A stretch of 64,000 nucleotides of DNA, from contig OX335645.2 of assembly GCA_946894095.1 (NCBI GenBank), forward strand, positions 20,235,001-20,299,000, written 5' to 3'. A model generated the notes under the pieces. It searched no databases. It worked only from the letters and a program-made list of their open reading frames with translations, and was not told the DNA's origin. Position numbers and translations under genes: made by a program. Below, piece by piece: positions 22,246 through 35,134 of the stretch (positions within the stretch are counted from its first letter, which is position 1; each line of letters starts with the position of its first letter). The stretch comes from Incurvaria masculella (taxonomy: Eukaryota > Arthropoda > Insecta > Lepidoptera > Incurvariidae).

Positions 22246-22775
22246 CATTTGACAGGAGTGTCAGGGAAACGTGTACCAACCAGAGAAAAAAAAAATCGAA
22301 TCGATAAAGCGTTCTAAATGCAAACTACAAATTCCCGGGACTTATTGATCATAGTGTATATATTTGTAATAATACTATGGTATTTTATAATTACGCATAC
22401 ATCATGCTCTCAGAGACCACAGCAGAAGAGAAGTTGTTTTGTAGGTGATACGATATGATTCATGTGCTTGTGGAATATTATTTATATTACCTACACGCAT
22501 GGTAATGCCGTAAAAAGCCTTGTGCTTAAGCTGATTAAAGGCGAAGAGTCTGATATTTGTTTGAGTTGATACGCAATTAGGGAACAAACGTTTTCGACTA
22601 AATGGAAATAAAGCACCGTGGTGTTTGGTTACAACTAGTGTTGGGCATCTGTATCGATTCGCAACATTTTATCGACGCGTATACAACAGTCAGGACAAAT
22701 CGGAAAATATAAATTAAGGATCAAATTAAGCTCTAAAATTGGTAGGATCAGGAATCTTACATTCAGGCAAGATTT

Positions 22776-22935
22776 GGCCTAACATACCGAACGAACTAGA
22801 TGCTGTGCCAGGACCTTCACTCATTGAACTGAATTGAAAACACAGTAATTTTTCATTGGTCTTCAAACCATATTTTATTAAATACGATGGAATGAACATA
22901 GCCGGGGCTAAACCGGTCACCTGGGTAAGTCGAAA
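22776..22935 (-). mobile_element. SINE-B fragment
   Basis: gctgtgccaggaccttcact, gaactgaattgaaaacaca, and tacgatggaatgaacatagc followed by gccggggctaaaccgg are the family's 3' half in reverse. Confidence 0.6.
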
Positions 22936-23357
22936 TACAAAAATTCACATTTCGAAATTTCGGATAATGTCGTGGACGTCGGACCTGTCGGAAAATAAAT
23001 ATGTGTCCGTATACCCTGGAATTCGAAGCTACGGTATTTAACAAGAAATACCAGAGACGTTGATCCCTAGGATATAGGCAACACACCTTACATTACTCTT
23101 TTATTCATTAAAAAAATACTTAAAAAGTCTGTTCAAATTTATGAAAAATGTATCAAAATAATATTAAAATTGTTTTATTATTCATTTGTTTCCAAAAACT
23201 TAATTCAAATTCTCGTCAGTTTTTTTATTTACAGTATGTTTTTAATGCGATTAATGTAACAGATATGCTTATCTATCTCAGAAGGAGAAATAAATTGGTG
23301 CATTTAAGTAACTCACGACATTTCGAATGAGTGCTACGAGCCGCTCAAATATGCTAT

Positions 23358-23405
23358 CATCTCTGCCTACCCCTCCAGGTTAGCGGCATGATGATATTTA
23401 TGTAT
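23358..23405 (+). repeat. Lepidopteran-style repeat tail
   Basis: atctctgcctacccctccag followed by gttagcggcatgatgatat resembles a tail widespread in moth and butterfly repeats. The claim rests on pattern memory, not on a second full copy in this window. Confidence 0.35.
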
Positions 23406-23521
23406 TATTGGCGCACGAGAACGGCAGCTGCTGCACAGACGTAACGATGATAAACCTACAATTCATCTTTTTTTATTTAGGTTTTGTTCAAGGTTTTCCG
23501 CGTTTGACGCATTTTTGACAC

Positions 23522-23562
23522 AACAACGATCGTGTTGTGGACAAACACGATCGTCGTTGTGA
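23522..23562. repeat. Imperfect palindrome
   Basis: aacaacgatcgtgttgtgg pairs with acaaacacgatcgtcgttgt with few mismatches. A strong cruciform or hairpin with no neighbouring gene. Confidence 0.6.
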
Positions 23563-24224
23563 TATTTTTTTCAACATCCTCCTGGCAATGTTGAAACAAT
23601 GTCGACATAATATCGATGCTACTTTCACTAGAGGTGTACATCCCTACTCGGCCAGTGTACGGAGGAGCGGGGAAGGGTTGCGCTATTTGCCAGCCCGGCA
23701 CAAAGCGGGGCGGGAACAATGGCGTGTGTGTCGCATCGCACACTGCGTGCGTAACTTCAGAGGGCGCGAAACAGGGGATGGCAGCCCTTAATACAAAGGT
23801 TTAAAGGTTTTCAAATGCTACGTTATTTCTAGCACATGCCATAACATCTCGGCACAGATCCTATCGCGCTGCCAGATGTTGCCTGCTGTCTATAATGGTT
23901 TGCTGTTTAATGTATACGTCTCGTCCGTTTTGGCATTTTAGTTGAGAAGAATTAGAAAATATTAAAACAATGAACCTTGGAATAAGCGACGTACTTATTT
24001 AGTACGAAAAAGTATATTTACTATATTTAAAACAGCTTAGCCGTTTAGTAACAGATATAAATTAAAGGAATACCAATTGGTCCACATCATTTACTAGAAC
24101 ACTGTTTGGTCGTAATTATGACGGCAGAACAATACGAAGTTTGTTTTATTATCTTTCTTAATAAACTTAAAAACTCACCGCATTCTCGATCGAACGAGGT
24201 GCAAATGTATTCCGTGCTCATGAA

Positions 24225-24345
24225 ATCGATGAAATACCGTGCTCCGGAATCATTTCGTCGAGAAAATCGCTTTGACAGCCTTTATAAAATATTTTCCCTG
24301 ATTCCTGAGCACGGAATTTCAAGAATAGGCCTACTGAACGGGAAA
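24225..24345. mobile_element. MITE-B copy 1
   Basis: aaataccgtgctccggaatc on the left faces gattcctgagcacggaattt on the right, followed by caagaataggcctactgaac. The 3' text matches the copy at 51019 (ataggcctgctgaatg). Confidence 0.6.
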
Positions 24346-24394
24346 CGCTGTTATTTGTTATTGTTGTTTTCACTATATTTAATTCAGTGTTATA

Positions 24395-24490
24395 GTACAC
24401 CCGGCCTACCCGGCGAACTACCACGTAGTGAGTAAAGATAAGGGAGAATTACAGTTTTACGTGAAATTCTAACCACGAACCACAAAAAAC
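24395..24490 (-). mobile_element. SINE-B middle fragment
   Basis: cacccggcctacccggcg and ttacgtgaaattctaaccac are diverged pieces of the SINE-B body in reverse. It follows MITE-B copy 1. Confidence 0.45.
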
Positions 24491-24499
24491 CTAGCTATT

Positions 24500-26170
24500 G
24501 TTACATAGTTTGCGAATCATGCAGCTCTCATATTGAACTTACTGGCAGCTTCGAATATTTTTATAACGGGTTTTAATTTTAACAATCACTAAGAACTGGT
24601 GGACTCAAATGAAGTCTATTCTATTTGTTTTTTATTTATTTTCTTATTTGACAGGCTTCTGTTTATCAATACAATATACATTCCCCGAGTTAAAGTTGAG
24701 AGGGGACTAGGAAAGAGCGCTATTTGTTTAACATTCATGGGATCTCGGCCACGTCGCGCCCTGCCGCGCGCACGTTAGGGTGACTTGAGGGTCGTTTCAC
24801 AGGGAACCTTTCGAAATATCTGCGACTCACACATACGCTGTTTTAACGAATCAAAGTAAATTATAAAAAATATAAAAAATACAATAATTAAGTGCTTAGC
24901 GCTATATTTAGAAATCTGTTAATAATAAAAAAATACGAGACCTTCTTTATTTATTGGCGTATCGTACATATCAAACCGTATCGATTCGTTCATGCACTGA
25001 ATTGAATTTTATTTATGCTGTAGGAAATAAAAACAGCTCAATGACTATCTACGTATTATCTACAAAATATGCTAATAAATTAAGACAAACTCTACATTGA
25101 AATGCAATTGAGCTTGTTTTGACACACATTCGATTAATATCGATGCTTATTTTACATCCTTATAGCATACATTTTGGAGATCTTCCCTAGGCCTTGTGAA
25201 TTTTTAAAATATTCATATTGATGACAAACTTCAGTGGTGCCAAACCATCATTTATTTATGTGTAGTAGAATTCGCCTGATCTTTCGTTTTCAGTTCTTGT
25301 CTTCCTTCACTTTTCACTTTCTTCACTTTCTTGCTTCACTTTTCGCTGAGGTGTTTTACTAATAGAGCATTAGTGGCCAAAGAAACCGACCACTTCCGGT
25401 GTTGGGCTTTAAAGCAATGGCTCGATGACACAGCATTGGGTTCGCCACTCGTTTTGTTCGTTCAAAAAACATCATTGGTTATAATTTGTCAACCGCCGGG
25501 TCAGACATGACATCCGTGATTTTGATTGTTTCACAAAAGCTGTCAGTTGGCACCGTAGCGTCGGTCGTATAGGCCAGCCCTGCACGCCGACAGTGACGGT
25601 ATCTCTCCCTCAGTCCTCCGCGGCCCCTCCACCTCCGCGCCGTCGCCGTATCTCCAGTAGATAACGCACTAATTGCACGGATCGCTTTTGTCATCGTGCG
25701 ATGCTGTGTGAAGTTGATCTGTTGCACGGCCGGGCGGGGATTAGCTTGCGATTACTTGAGATCGATAGAGTTCGAGTATCGTGTCCTACTTGGTCCATTA
25801 TTTCGTGAATGGTATGGAGCATTGTTTCTCCGATTCAGTCTCGCTTTGTGGTTTTAAGTTATGAAATGTGTGCTTTTCTTAGACAGTTTTTTTGCCGAAA
25901 TTGTATTGTGTTGTTCAATATATTTCGTTGTTAAATATCTACAGGTGCTATATTTGGGCACTCAAAATTTAAAGTTGTGTTGTTGATTGGTTCATGTTTC
26001 CAATATTTTTATTTTCACTGACGTGTTCCCTTAAAATAAATTTAAAATGGTTTAGGTTTCTATGGTAATCGGTATAACTTGCTGTTTTAGAATAGCTAAT
26101 ATTTTTATTATTGCTCTCTTTTATGTTTTCCGTAATATTATTGTTAAGTCAAAAATAGGGATCGGAGGCA
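24500..26170. other. Intergenic, no gene recognised
   Basis: AT-rich except a CpG-rich patch at about 25540-25740. That patch has a short minus-strand frame containing an ATG (MTKAIRAISALSTGD...) but no motif or splice evidence. Confidence 0.35.
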
Positions 26171-26179
26171 AGAATTTAG

Positions 26180-26370
26180 ACCTGGCTGGTTTGCTTTGAA
26201 TGGTTGGTACCATCGCATTGAAAGATATCGTTAAAGCGGCAAAAACATTTTTACATTTTTTCCACCCACCTCAATGTAGCGGTGCTATATTAGGAAGGCC
26301 CTGGCATTGCATCTATACTTCTGTGGTGTGTTGGGTTACGCGATAATAGTAGGTATGGTATTTGTGGTCC
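26180..26370 (+). mobile_element. SINE-B 3' half
   Basis: ggttggtaccatcgcattga, gttaaagcggcaaaaac, cacctcaatgtagcgg, ggccctggcattgcatct and gtggtgtgttgggttac are in family order. The head is lost. Confidence 0.7.
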
Positions 26371-26504
26371 AGTTATATTAAAACAAAACGAAGACGGGCT
26401 CAAGGCTAAGACGAAACAATTTTAATAAAAAAAATGTTTTGGTTAGTTATTTGGTTAACTGGGCATGCCAGGATAATATTTCCATTCATGCCCAGTTATA
26501 TCCC

Positions 26505-26835
26505 ACAATCATAATAATAGCGCAACACACCGCATTTCTGGAAGGATTTGTTGTCATGCCAGGACCTTCCCTTTATGAGCAAGAGAGCATTGAACTGAAT
26601 AGAAGACACGGACTTTTTTTCATTTCCGCTTCGACCATCTTTACAACCAATGCAACCCGAGTACGGGAGGCAAGGAAACTACAGTTTTATATGAAAGACC
26701 AACCATGGAACTGCTCGCCTTCGTAACGAAATGCACTTATGCTAGTCAGAGAGAAAGTGGTTCATGAACTGAGCGGGGATTCGAACCCAGACCTCTAGTG
26801 TGCAAGGCAAGTCCCGCAAGTCAAGCTAGAGTGGA
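26505..26835 (-). mobile_element. SINE-B, near full length with tRNA head
   Basis: caacacaccgcatttctgg, tcatgccaggaccttccctt, attgaactgaatagaaga, aaagtggttcatgaactgag, then the head, whose complement shows cttgacttgcggga and gggttcgaatcccc (a canonical box B). Confidence 0.75.
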
Positions 26836-27540
26836 ACGTACAGAAACTTTATTAGCAAAAAGATGTTGGTCTCCGGAGAGTTTTGAATAAATCCCATAAT
26901 TATACTGATATTAGGGTTCCCAGCGGCTACCAGGGTCAACCTCATATCCTATTGCAGTTTCCTCGCAAGGTCATCATCTTGCTAACATTTTGTAGAATCT
27001 ATTATAATATTGCGATCTTTCATTGTAAATGCCACAGTAAACAAGGAATGGACAGCATTGTGTTCACGTCGCCCTGACCTAAGACAAACCATTTAGGGCT
27101 CGATTACACTGAGTCACCGTGCGGACATTCCCTCACACCTCCCGGGCGGCGAGGACGCCAGCTGCCGAGTGCGGTGCGTGCCCTCCCCAGCTCCCCTCCC
27201 GGCACTCTGGCCCTCCTATTAACTTCAATTGCGTCCCCGCCACATTTACATAGAAGTGACGCCGTGTGCCGCGCCATATGCCACCGGCGGGGATTCATAC
27301 GTTATCTCGAGGGTAGCTGAAGTTGACGGCGCGGTGTGCACACCTTATCCATAGTGTGAATCGGAAATTCAATAATGGTTTAATTTTGTTCACCAAATAC
27401 TGTAAAATTAGATGTTTTTTAATTCTTTTGCTCGAACGATATTACATCAGGAAGAAACGTAGTATACGTATATTCTGTGGAACCTGTGAACAACGTCTTG
27501 CGAAAAAATATTTGGCGTTCCGAACGATAGCTACATTATG

Positions 27541-28190
27541 TAGTTCTTCAACAAAGGGTAGATGGCGCCGTTATATCAAATGTTCGGAAAAATGTATGCG
27601 CTTATTTGTTTGTTTCTTGGAACGTGACATCCAAACATTTTTTTTTTTTTATATTAACATTTCCAAAACCCTGCCTATTGTGTAGCCAAAATACATTGTT
27701 TAATTACGTTCAGGTTATTTTTTCACATAATTAGATATTTCTTCATTTTTTATGATTGTAACTGTTCTTTGTTAAAAAATCTACTGTCGTGCGTTATTCG
27801 CGCTAAAATTCGAGAACGGCTAAACCGATTTGAAAATGTTTTTTTGTTCGCCTAAGTATTGGGATGGTTTAGAGAAAAAAAAACCTCTGTACGTGTGTTT
27901 TTCACCTTACTTCTTCTAAACGGCTGGGCCGATTTTGATGATTTTATTGTGTGTTAGAGTAGGTCTCTGAATGGTTTAGATTTACAATTAAACCCGCTGT
28001 TGTCAAGATATTAGGAGCCGGGCACTTAAGCTGGTATTTCTTAAAAAATACATTTTCGATGATTCCGGAGACGTAAATTTGAAAAATGTTGTTGATGCTT
28101 AATAACAATGAGTTATCGTTAATACCAAGAATTATATTTTTTCCAACCTTTTTAAATAATAGCGCCGTCTCCGTTGAAGAACTAGCGAGT
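27541..28190. mobile_element. Possible terminal-repeat element, ~650 bp
   Basis: tagttcttcaac...agatggcgcc on the left is mirrored by agcgccgtct..gttgaagaacta on the right, about 25 nt with a small gap. The interior has the mobile-element-like phrases gaacggctaaaccgatttg and aaacggctgggccgattttg. The boundaries are tentative. Confidence 0.35.
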
Positions 28191-28199
28191 CATGGTAAG

Positions 28200-29480
28200 T
28201 CCCGAAAGTACTTGAAAGTGGGTCTATCCAGGCGGGCTGACTATAATAGTCCAAATCAATACTCATCAATTAACAAAATTCCAATTGATGAACATGAACA
28301 TTTCGTCAGTTTACCTTTCACTGATATGAAAATGTTTAGGTTCACTCATCCTCCTGGATACCGCCCCATAATATTCCACTAGAACGCCATTTGCACACCC
28401 AAACACTTAGACTCAAGACTCATGTTATGCGAAGAATAAATATTGTTTCAACCTATAGTGGTGATTTCCAGAGGCGGTCCGTCCGTGCCACGACCTCCGC
28501 AACTTGAATTGTTATTATATTACTTTTAATTGATAACAATTTAAATACATTTGATGATTCACACTTACGAAAATAATTATTATTCATCGAGTCATTATTT
28601 TGATGTTAATTTCGCTTTTTATTGACCAAGGGAAGATAAGGCTCAAATGTATTTCGTTTGTTTCGGCTTTGTTTAGAGGCAATTTAAGTTCATGCTTGTA
28701 TATAGTCCAGAATGTATTGTTTTTAGGAAATTTATATTTAGATTTCACTCCTGGCCGCCAATTTTAGGAAATCCGAGTTAATGAATCAGGAGTGTTCTCA
28801 GGAGATGAATTAATTTTGACATAACTTTAGTATTCTGGTAATCGATCGATTCTGGTAATGAGTGGCACGAAATGAAACATTTTCATGTGTTACCGAATTC
28901 ATCGCTAAGTAATGTTTTACTGTTCCTTTACAATAAAGGATACTAATAGTTCGAAAGCTGTTTACTGACTAATTGAGGAATCCTGTATAGATTCCGTCCG
29001 TAAAGTAATTAGTGCAATAATTGGCCTCCACTTCAATACTTATTCATAATAATTATGATGAATATTATTGAGATTAAAGCCTCATAGATATTTCAGATTG
29101 ATTTTTTCCATGCAAACATTCGATCTCTCTCAAGAGATCTCTTGGCCAATTAAAAATGCGGTTCCGAGATTCAGCTTGCGCCGCGGCGACGAAACGTCAA
29201 CGTCATGTGCGTTATTGTTCTTTCTTTATGATTCAATAAAGCTGGGACTACATTGAATCCTTGCGGTCACTCTGCGGTGCGCCGTAAATTGTGCCGTCTT
29301 TTCGCATCGCACGTCGTCGGCACGGCAGGCACTCGTACGCGATAGTACCACGAAAAGGTTTTAATATTTTTACTTTAAAAATGTATGCTACATACCTATG
29401 AAATTAAAAATATACTTAGAACAAGAAGATGTGTTGGGATGATATCATGACGGTGGGTATCAGTCATCAATGTCTAGTCA
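28200..29480. other. Intergenic, nothing recognised
   Basis: AT-rich with scattered short frames. The ATG frame at 28086-28382 spans the right end of the possible element above and has no motif. Confidence 0.35.
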
Positions 29481-29486
29481 CATAAA

Positions 29487-29690
29487 ATACCCGGCCAAGT
29501 GTTGGTCGGACCCGCACACGAAGGGTTCCGTACCATCGTACATGATTTAATACCAAACAATCTGCTTTTTTGTATGACATACATGCCCTGTGACGGACGG
29601 ACGGACGGACGGATGGACGGACGGACGGATAGCGGAGGCTTAGTAATAGGGTTTGGTTGACACCCTTTGGGTACGAAACCCTAAAAAACC
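29487..29690 (+). mobile_element. Interspersed repeat 'G' copy 2, shortened
   Basis: From cccggccaagtgttggtcgg to ccctttgggtacgaaaccct, reverse of the copy at 18150. The interior is shortened and carries a (GGAC)n microsatellite at about 29593-29630. Confidence 0.7.
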
Positions 29691-30007
29691 ACATGAAGAG
29701 TAGGTGTCCTACCACCTACATTTTATTCCTCGGGTTCATCCGACGGGATAAACCCTAACAGACCCTAGTAAGACGAAAACGTGTCGATGGCTAATTGAGG
29801 ATTTTTTTATTGATAGAGTTTTTTAAATATTTAAAAATATAGTAATGTATTAACTTAGATGATAGCTGTTACTAGTATAAATAATATAAAATAAAATAGT
29901 CATAAAACGCAAATGTTTTAACATTCGGTTATGGACATGATTTATAATCGAAGCACTATTCGTTTGTATCATACATCACAATTTCATTTTCTCTGCTTTT
30001 CCGGCAA

Positions 30008-30055
30008 AGTAGCCATCGATTATAAAGCTTTTGGGCTCTATAATCGTTGGCTACT
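30008..30055. repeat. Short hairpin
   Basis: agtagccatcgattataaag and ctctataatcgttggctact are near-perfect inverted copies separated by about 8 nt. Confidence 0.65.
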
Positions 30056-30921
30056 TGGCTGTTATCGTTATTTCGTCGGTCATACGCCCTTATTTCCAAA
30101 TCTTAAACTAGCTGCGCGTGCCAAATCTGACTATTGCCTGACCAAAATATACCTTAACCAATACAGTTATCATATATCATTATTACAATTATAGAATAAA
30201 ATATGTTGTTTACGAACCGCGAACACGGTGAGTTAATCGGCCGAACAATTAAACGCATATGATTACAATTAAAGTGACATCGTAATAACAGGGGCGGTGA
30301 CGCGATATGGTCACTCGCTCTGTGAAATTAGATTACTATCTGGGAATATGTTTTAAAACGCCAGCTGAGCACGTACAGCAAGCTTGTCGGCTTTAGTTTT
30401 GTAGTTTATTACTATACTTCGAAATTAACTGGGCGGCAAGCTCATCTGATTAAATAATGAAGAGCTAAGTTCTAATAAAGTTCTTTTAAATTCACTACAA
30501 TAATAAAAACATAAAAATATGAGTGCCGTAGCAAAAAAATACTAGTTCGATGGCTTAGGGTAATATCACATATTTCTCAAACCAAAATTTTTCGCTTTGT
30601 TTAGGAAAAAAAAGCAAAAACATAAAATCTTGTGTTTTTTATAGTCCACTTTTTGTCCCGGCAGAAGTGCTATTTTTGTTATTTACAATTGTTATTAACG
30701 TTTTATTTGAGACGGTACACTTTCAAAGTTTTTGTTACCCCGAGTGCCAAAAGGATAACATCTGCATCGGTCCAGGCGCTTGAAAGTTATCGTGGATTAC
30801 AAAACCGTTTTCGGCAGTTACGTAAAATAAAACAAAACATTGTTTCTTACCTTATGAATTATTTTTATAAGGTCATTCTTTTAAATTTAATGTGAAAAGG
30901 ACCATTTTGTGGTTTCCATTT

Positions 30922-31079
30922 CTTAGGGCCTTTTTCACTTATTGCTGAATCGCCAAATATTAAGGGCTTTTCTTAGCAGCTTGCAATCAATACCAGTATA
31001 AGATAATCAGCACTTTAGTAATAAAGATCCTTTAAGTGTCTATTAAAATAAATCAACACTTGGTGAAAACCAGGCTTAA
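30922..31079 (-). mobile_element. MITE-D copy
   Basis: Runs from cttagggcctttttcactt to ggtgaaaaccaggcttaa. The ends are imperfect inverted repeats (agggcctttttcac against agcctggttttcacc). The interior matches the copy at 33738 in reverse. Confidence 0.7.
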
Positions 31080-31099
31080 TCTTACTGTTACTATCGCTA

Positions 31100-32850
31100 G
31101 GACAATTTAGGGAAGTTTCATCTAAATCTGTTGATTATTACATAACATAAGGTGAACATACAAATAACAAAAAAAAACCAGTTAAAGTTGTTGGCCAGTT
31201 TCTAATAACGAACGGATTAGGACACCTACATTAAATGATATAGTTTGCGAATAGGCAAAGAACCGCAGGTGGTAGAGCAGCATATTCTGGAGCACGTCGT
31301 CTGGACAACTCATAAACACCATAACACATTTATTTTTTCCCTTTGAAAATTAACTTTGCAGTCAAAAGCAACATTTAACCTTTTTTCGATACATGCACAC
31401 ATTTCTATACACCTACCATTGCCACGCAAGTTTGAGTCTTATTCCCAGGCACGAAGTCTGGTTAGCATGATAGTTTGTTTGCAAATGTGTCTGCATACTT
31501 ACCACAAAGCCTCCCGCAGTAAACTTGTAGAGGCTTTATCACCACTTTAGCCTGTGGTCAGCGGTCTGGCGTCGCCGCGTCGCAACGCTAAGTTTGTGGT
31601 TCAATAGAGCAATAGGTCTTATGTAAGCTGTAAACGCTAGTTGTAAAATTATATGTATTTATCTATTACTGGACATATTTTATTACGATCTCATTCCCGA
31701 ATAAAGTAGGAGCGCATTCCTTAAAAAAATGTCTTTTTTATGTCAACTGAATCGAATGTCCTATTTGTTTTCAGTTCTATTTTCAATACCGTTCATTACT
31801 GTTATTCTAGAGGTGAACTTTTAATTTGGTCTTATTCGTATTTAGTAGGCCTTTTTTAGTATTACTGTATTCTTAAGTTTTAACATACTTATAAAGGCTG
31901 TATTGTAAACACCCGTATGCCCTTTTACCATTACGAACCGTACAGCCTTCTCGCTGTGTTGCTCTCGTGCGAATCTCCCACAACTTAACTGAAGCCGCAA
32001 GGCGAGCCACGAACTAACCGCCCGGCGAGTGCTAAAGCCGAGGGCGCGGTCAAAAGGCAGCGCCAACAAAGCGTTTCAGGTGGGGTGAGTAGTTGGCGGG
32101 GACGGCTTTCCCTAATTACTTTCTCTTTGTGTTGTTTGCGGCTATCTCCGGTGTAACGACCAGCAAATGGGTTATCGTGGACCGGCGGGGAGGGGGCGCG
32201 GGGAGGAGAGAGCGGCGCGCCATGCGGGCTCCTCCGCCGCGCTACGCACATCTTTCGCCGCGACCATACACCATACTGTCTTCTGACATTGTTTTTATTA
32301 ATTTGTTGTTCTGCATTTGGTATGGTGGGCGAGAGTGGACACCGAAATTCATTCCTGTAGCGGCAGCATAGGCCACGTTTCATTCCTCCAGTATCGGTGT
32401 CAACTTAATAATAAATAAAATATGCCCGATTTTTATAGCATAAAAGTAATCATTTTAATAAGAAAACATACACTAAACTATTTAGGTTAAAAAAAAAATG
32501 TATTCTTAATTAGAATTAAAAAATATACCTTATAATAATTATTTATTTATTTATGTTTGTAATGTAATATATGTCATAACTGACAATTTAAAAATATATT
32601 ATTTTATGTAAATGAACATGGCTGACTAATACCACTCCCACCATCATGATATTAGCACACACTAGTATTGTAAGGTTGTTTACAATACTGAGAATAACAT
32701 ACTGTTTAAATTTCTCAAAAATTAAAATTATTGCATACCTACATTCTTAGCAAAAGTTGTTCTATATCAGATACTGAATCAACCCTATAAGGCTTGTAGA
32801 TTATTATAAACTCACCTTTTATGAAGAATAAACAACAATAAAATATCCAT
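31100..32850. other. Intergenic, CpG-rich patch near 32.0-32.3 kb
   Basis: The patch is rich in GC and contains overlapping open frames on both strands, which is expected from composition. No motif, no good ATG context, no gene called. Confidence 0.35.
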
Positions 32851-32854
32851 GGAT

Positions 32855-33030
32855 TTACCATATAGGGTAAGGGGCTACAGTTTTACTTGGATTCGTAACC
32901 ATGGATTTGCTCGCATGTATGAAAAAATGCACTTATTCAACTCAGAAAAAGAAATGATCGGGACGGGGATCTTAACCCAGACATATGGCATTACCTATTA
33001 TGGCAAGTACCTGCTCCACGAAGCCACGAG
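32855..33030 (-). mobile_element. SINE-B 5' half
   Basis: gctacagttttacttggatt, accatggatttgctcgcatg, aaatgcacttattcaactca and gaaaaagaaatgatcgggac match the section between body and tRNA head in reverse. Confidence 0.6.
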
Positions 33031-33337
33031 CCGCTGAATGTTCTGTCAATGGTCCGGTCGCGTGTATGCGCCACACACATCAAAGACCTCTGCACAGTCT
33101 GGCGGGGATAACGTGCTCACACGAGTGGGTGACCTCGCCTCGCCTGCGCGGCCCAATTGACTCGCGGGGCGCCCGATACCGACCTAATGAGCTTATCGCA
33201 CTCCCATTGCCAACTGGTTGCCTAACTCGGGAGTTTGATGGGAGATCCTCGCGATTCGATAGCGACGGATCGGAAAGTAGGTCGGCCTTGTGGAGATTTG
33301 TAGGTTAAATTGCAGATATATTTTTTAAAACATGTAC

Positions 33338-33690
33338 AGCTCGTGGTCTAGGGGCTAGAGGACTTGCCTTTCATCCGAGAGTTCTGGGTTCAAATCTTCG
33401 CCCGGTCATGCACCACTTTCTTTCTCTTTCTGAGTTGGATAAGTGCATTTCGGTACGAATGCGAGCTGTTCCATGTAAAACTGTAGGTCCCCTTCCCCTA
33501 CTAGGTGGTAGGGTTAAGCCCGCCCGGGTTGGTACCACCGCATTGGATGAAACTATGGTTGAAGCGGCAATTAAAAATTGTCCGTGTTCCAGTTCAATGT
33601 AGCCGTTCTCATAAAGGGAAGGTCCTGGCATGGCACCTAATTCCTTCGGGAATGTGGTGTATTAGGCTAATATCATAACGTAAGTTGTGT
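33338..33690 (+). mobile_element. SINE-B, full length with tRNA head (reference copy)
   Basis: Head: gctcgtggtctaggggctag (box A region) and ctgggttcaaatcttcgccc (box B region). Then catgcaccactttctttctc, tgagttggataagtgcattt, cgagctgttccatgtaaaac, gggttaagcccgcccgggtt, ggtaccaccgcattggatga, ttgaagcggcaattaaaaat, cagttcaatgtagccgttct, gggaaggtcctggcatggca, and a gtggtgtattaggctaatat end. This is the most complete copy and defines the plus orientation of the family. Confidence 0.85.
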
Positions 33691-33737
33691 GGTATTAGCC
33701 ATCCATGTCAGGTTGCATAAAATAACGATAAGGAGCT

Positions 33738-33902
33738 TAAGCCTGGTTTTCACCAAGTGATGATTTATTTTAATCGACACTTAAAGGGCCTTTATTATTA
33801 AAGTGCTGATTATCTTGCACTGGTATTGATCGCAAGCTGCTAAGGAAGGCCTTTAACATGTGGCGATTAAGCTAATCAGTAGTAGGTGAAAAAGGCCCTA
33901 AG
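33738..33902 (+). mobile_element. MITE-D copy
   Basis: Runs from ttaagcctggttttcacc to aggtgaaaaaggccctaag. Interior blocks (aaagtgctgattatcttg, ggcctttaacatg) are shared with the other copies. It sits just right of the SINE-B at 33338. Confidence 0.7.
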
Positions 33903-34689
33903 ATCGTTGTTATTTTAATGTTTTCGTCATGTAAGTAAAAGTTTAATGCCCACTTCATGTGATTCTCTATATTCCTCTCTCTCTCTTTATATATTTTCTA
34001 TGAAAGGCGTTGTTCCAAAAATATTCGACCAACCATGTTGAAAGCAATTGAATATCGATATTGGGCTCCGATTCCAGGATGCAGCAAGCGGTTACTACTC
34101 TCGAACACGATATAATAATGGTTCGGAGGTTTCCGTATTTGTAGCGCGGGTCGTGATTTGTCCCAGGTCTGACCTCACTAAGGTTTAGTCCAGTTCTAGG
34201 TATATTTGTAAATGTTTTTATATTGTGACCGTATTTTTGTATAAATAATGTAAACCTAGAAAACCTAGAAATATAGATAACTGTCTATAATAATTGCTTT
34301 TTCATATACCACCACAGTAAGTTTAAAATTTGATAAACTTCACATAAAAATCATATTTGAAATAAGTCTATATTTCTCAATATTTCACATCGTGGTTAAG
34401 GGAAAAAAGTTCAATAGAGAAACACAACGTTGGAAATTCCCGCGCTGATAACCGGACTGGTGCGAAGCAAACTGGCTTCAAGGTGAATACATCTTTTTTA
34501 TCATTATTAGCAGCATTGTCGTGATTTTTTATTTTCAATTCGTAATGAACACATAGCAGATCTCTTTTGTGATCTCGAACAACAGTAATCAAAAAGCCTT
34601 ATAGTGTACTTACGCTTAATTCTAGCTAGTGGTCAGAAATACTTGTGCGTAATAATAAAGAAATTAGAAGTAAAGAATTTATAATATTA

Positions 34690-34930
34690 CTAGCTGAGGT
34701 ATCTGGCTCCGCTCGGGTCAATGTCATTTAGGACTGATGTCTTACTGATCTTATTTGAGTTTACTTATTTGATACATTCTTTCATCGCCTATGAATCAAA
34801 TTTTTGACACAAACGGCAGCCTATGTCCATTTTCAAGGTGCAGACTCTCTACCAAATTTCATCAAAATGTAAATCGTAACAGATAGACAGACCGAGTTAC
34901 TTTGGCATTTATAATATTATAGTATATGGA
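34690..34930 (-). mobile_element. Short Helitron-like element, 241 bp
   Basis: The minus-strand start is TCCATATACTATAATATT and the end is ...CCTCAGCTAG followed by T. Inside are the conserved insect-repeat phrases gcctatgtccattttcaagg, accaaatttcatcaaaatg and agatagacagaccgagtta. No coding capacity. Confidence 0.7.
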
Positions 34931-35134
34931 TTTATAAGATTATGATGAGGATGTGTGCACAAAGTTTCCGTTTGAAATCCGCAACTTTCAGGGCCATGCC
35001 TTACAACTATTCCACTAATGCTTTTTATTTTTATTTTCTTATAAATTGTTTCATGGTATCAACTACCTAACAACTTTTTTGTGCTCGGTGTGCAGTTATA
35101 TATTGTAACTTCCTTCTTTGGAATATTATACCAG

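Larger units (their letters stand above)
19347..22351 (-). mobile_element. mariner element split by a LINE insertion
   Basis: Inverted ends of about 22 nt: tgatcacaaagttccgggaa on the left and the complement of ttcccgggacttattgatca on the right, each next to TA, the mariner target. The left part holds the transposase remnant. The middle (about 20090-22245) is a LINE. The right ~105 nt carries the rest of the mariner 5' side. Confidence 0.8.

Noticed and set aside
26775..26835. Possible tRNA gene from a canonical box B
   Set aside because: It is the head of a SINE-B copy; the acceptor stem is absent.
31985..32383. 132-codon minus-strand frame in CpG-rich DNA
   Set aside because: Open frames also exist on the opposite strand in the same DNA; composition explains both.
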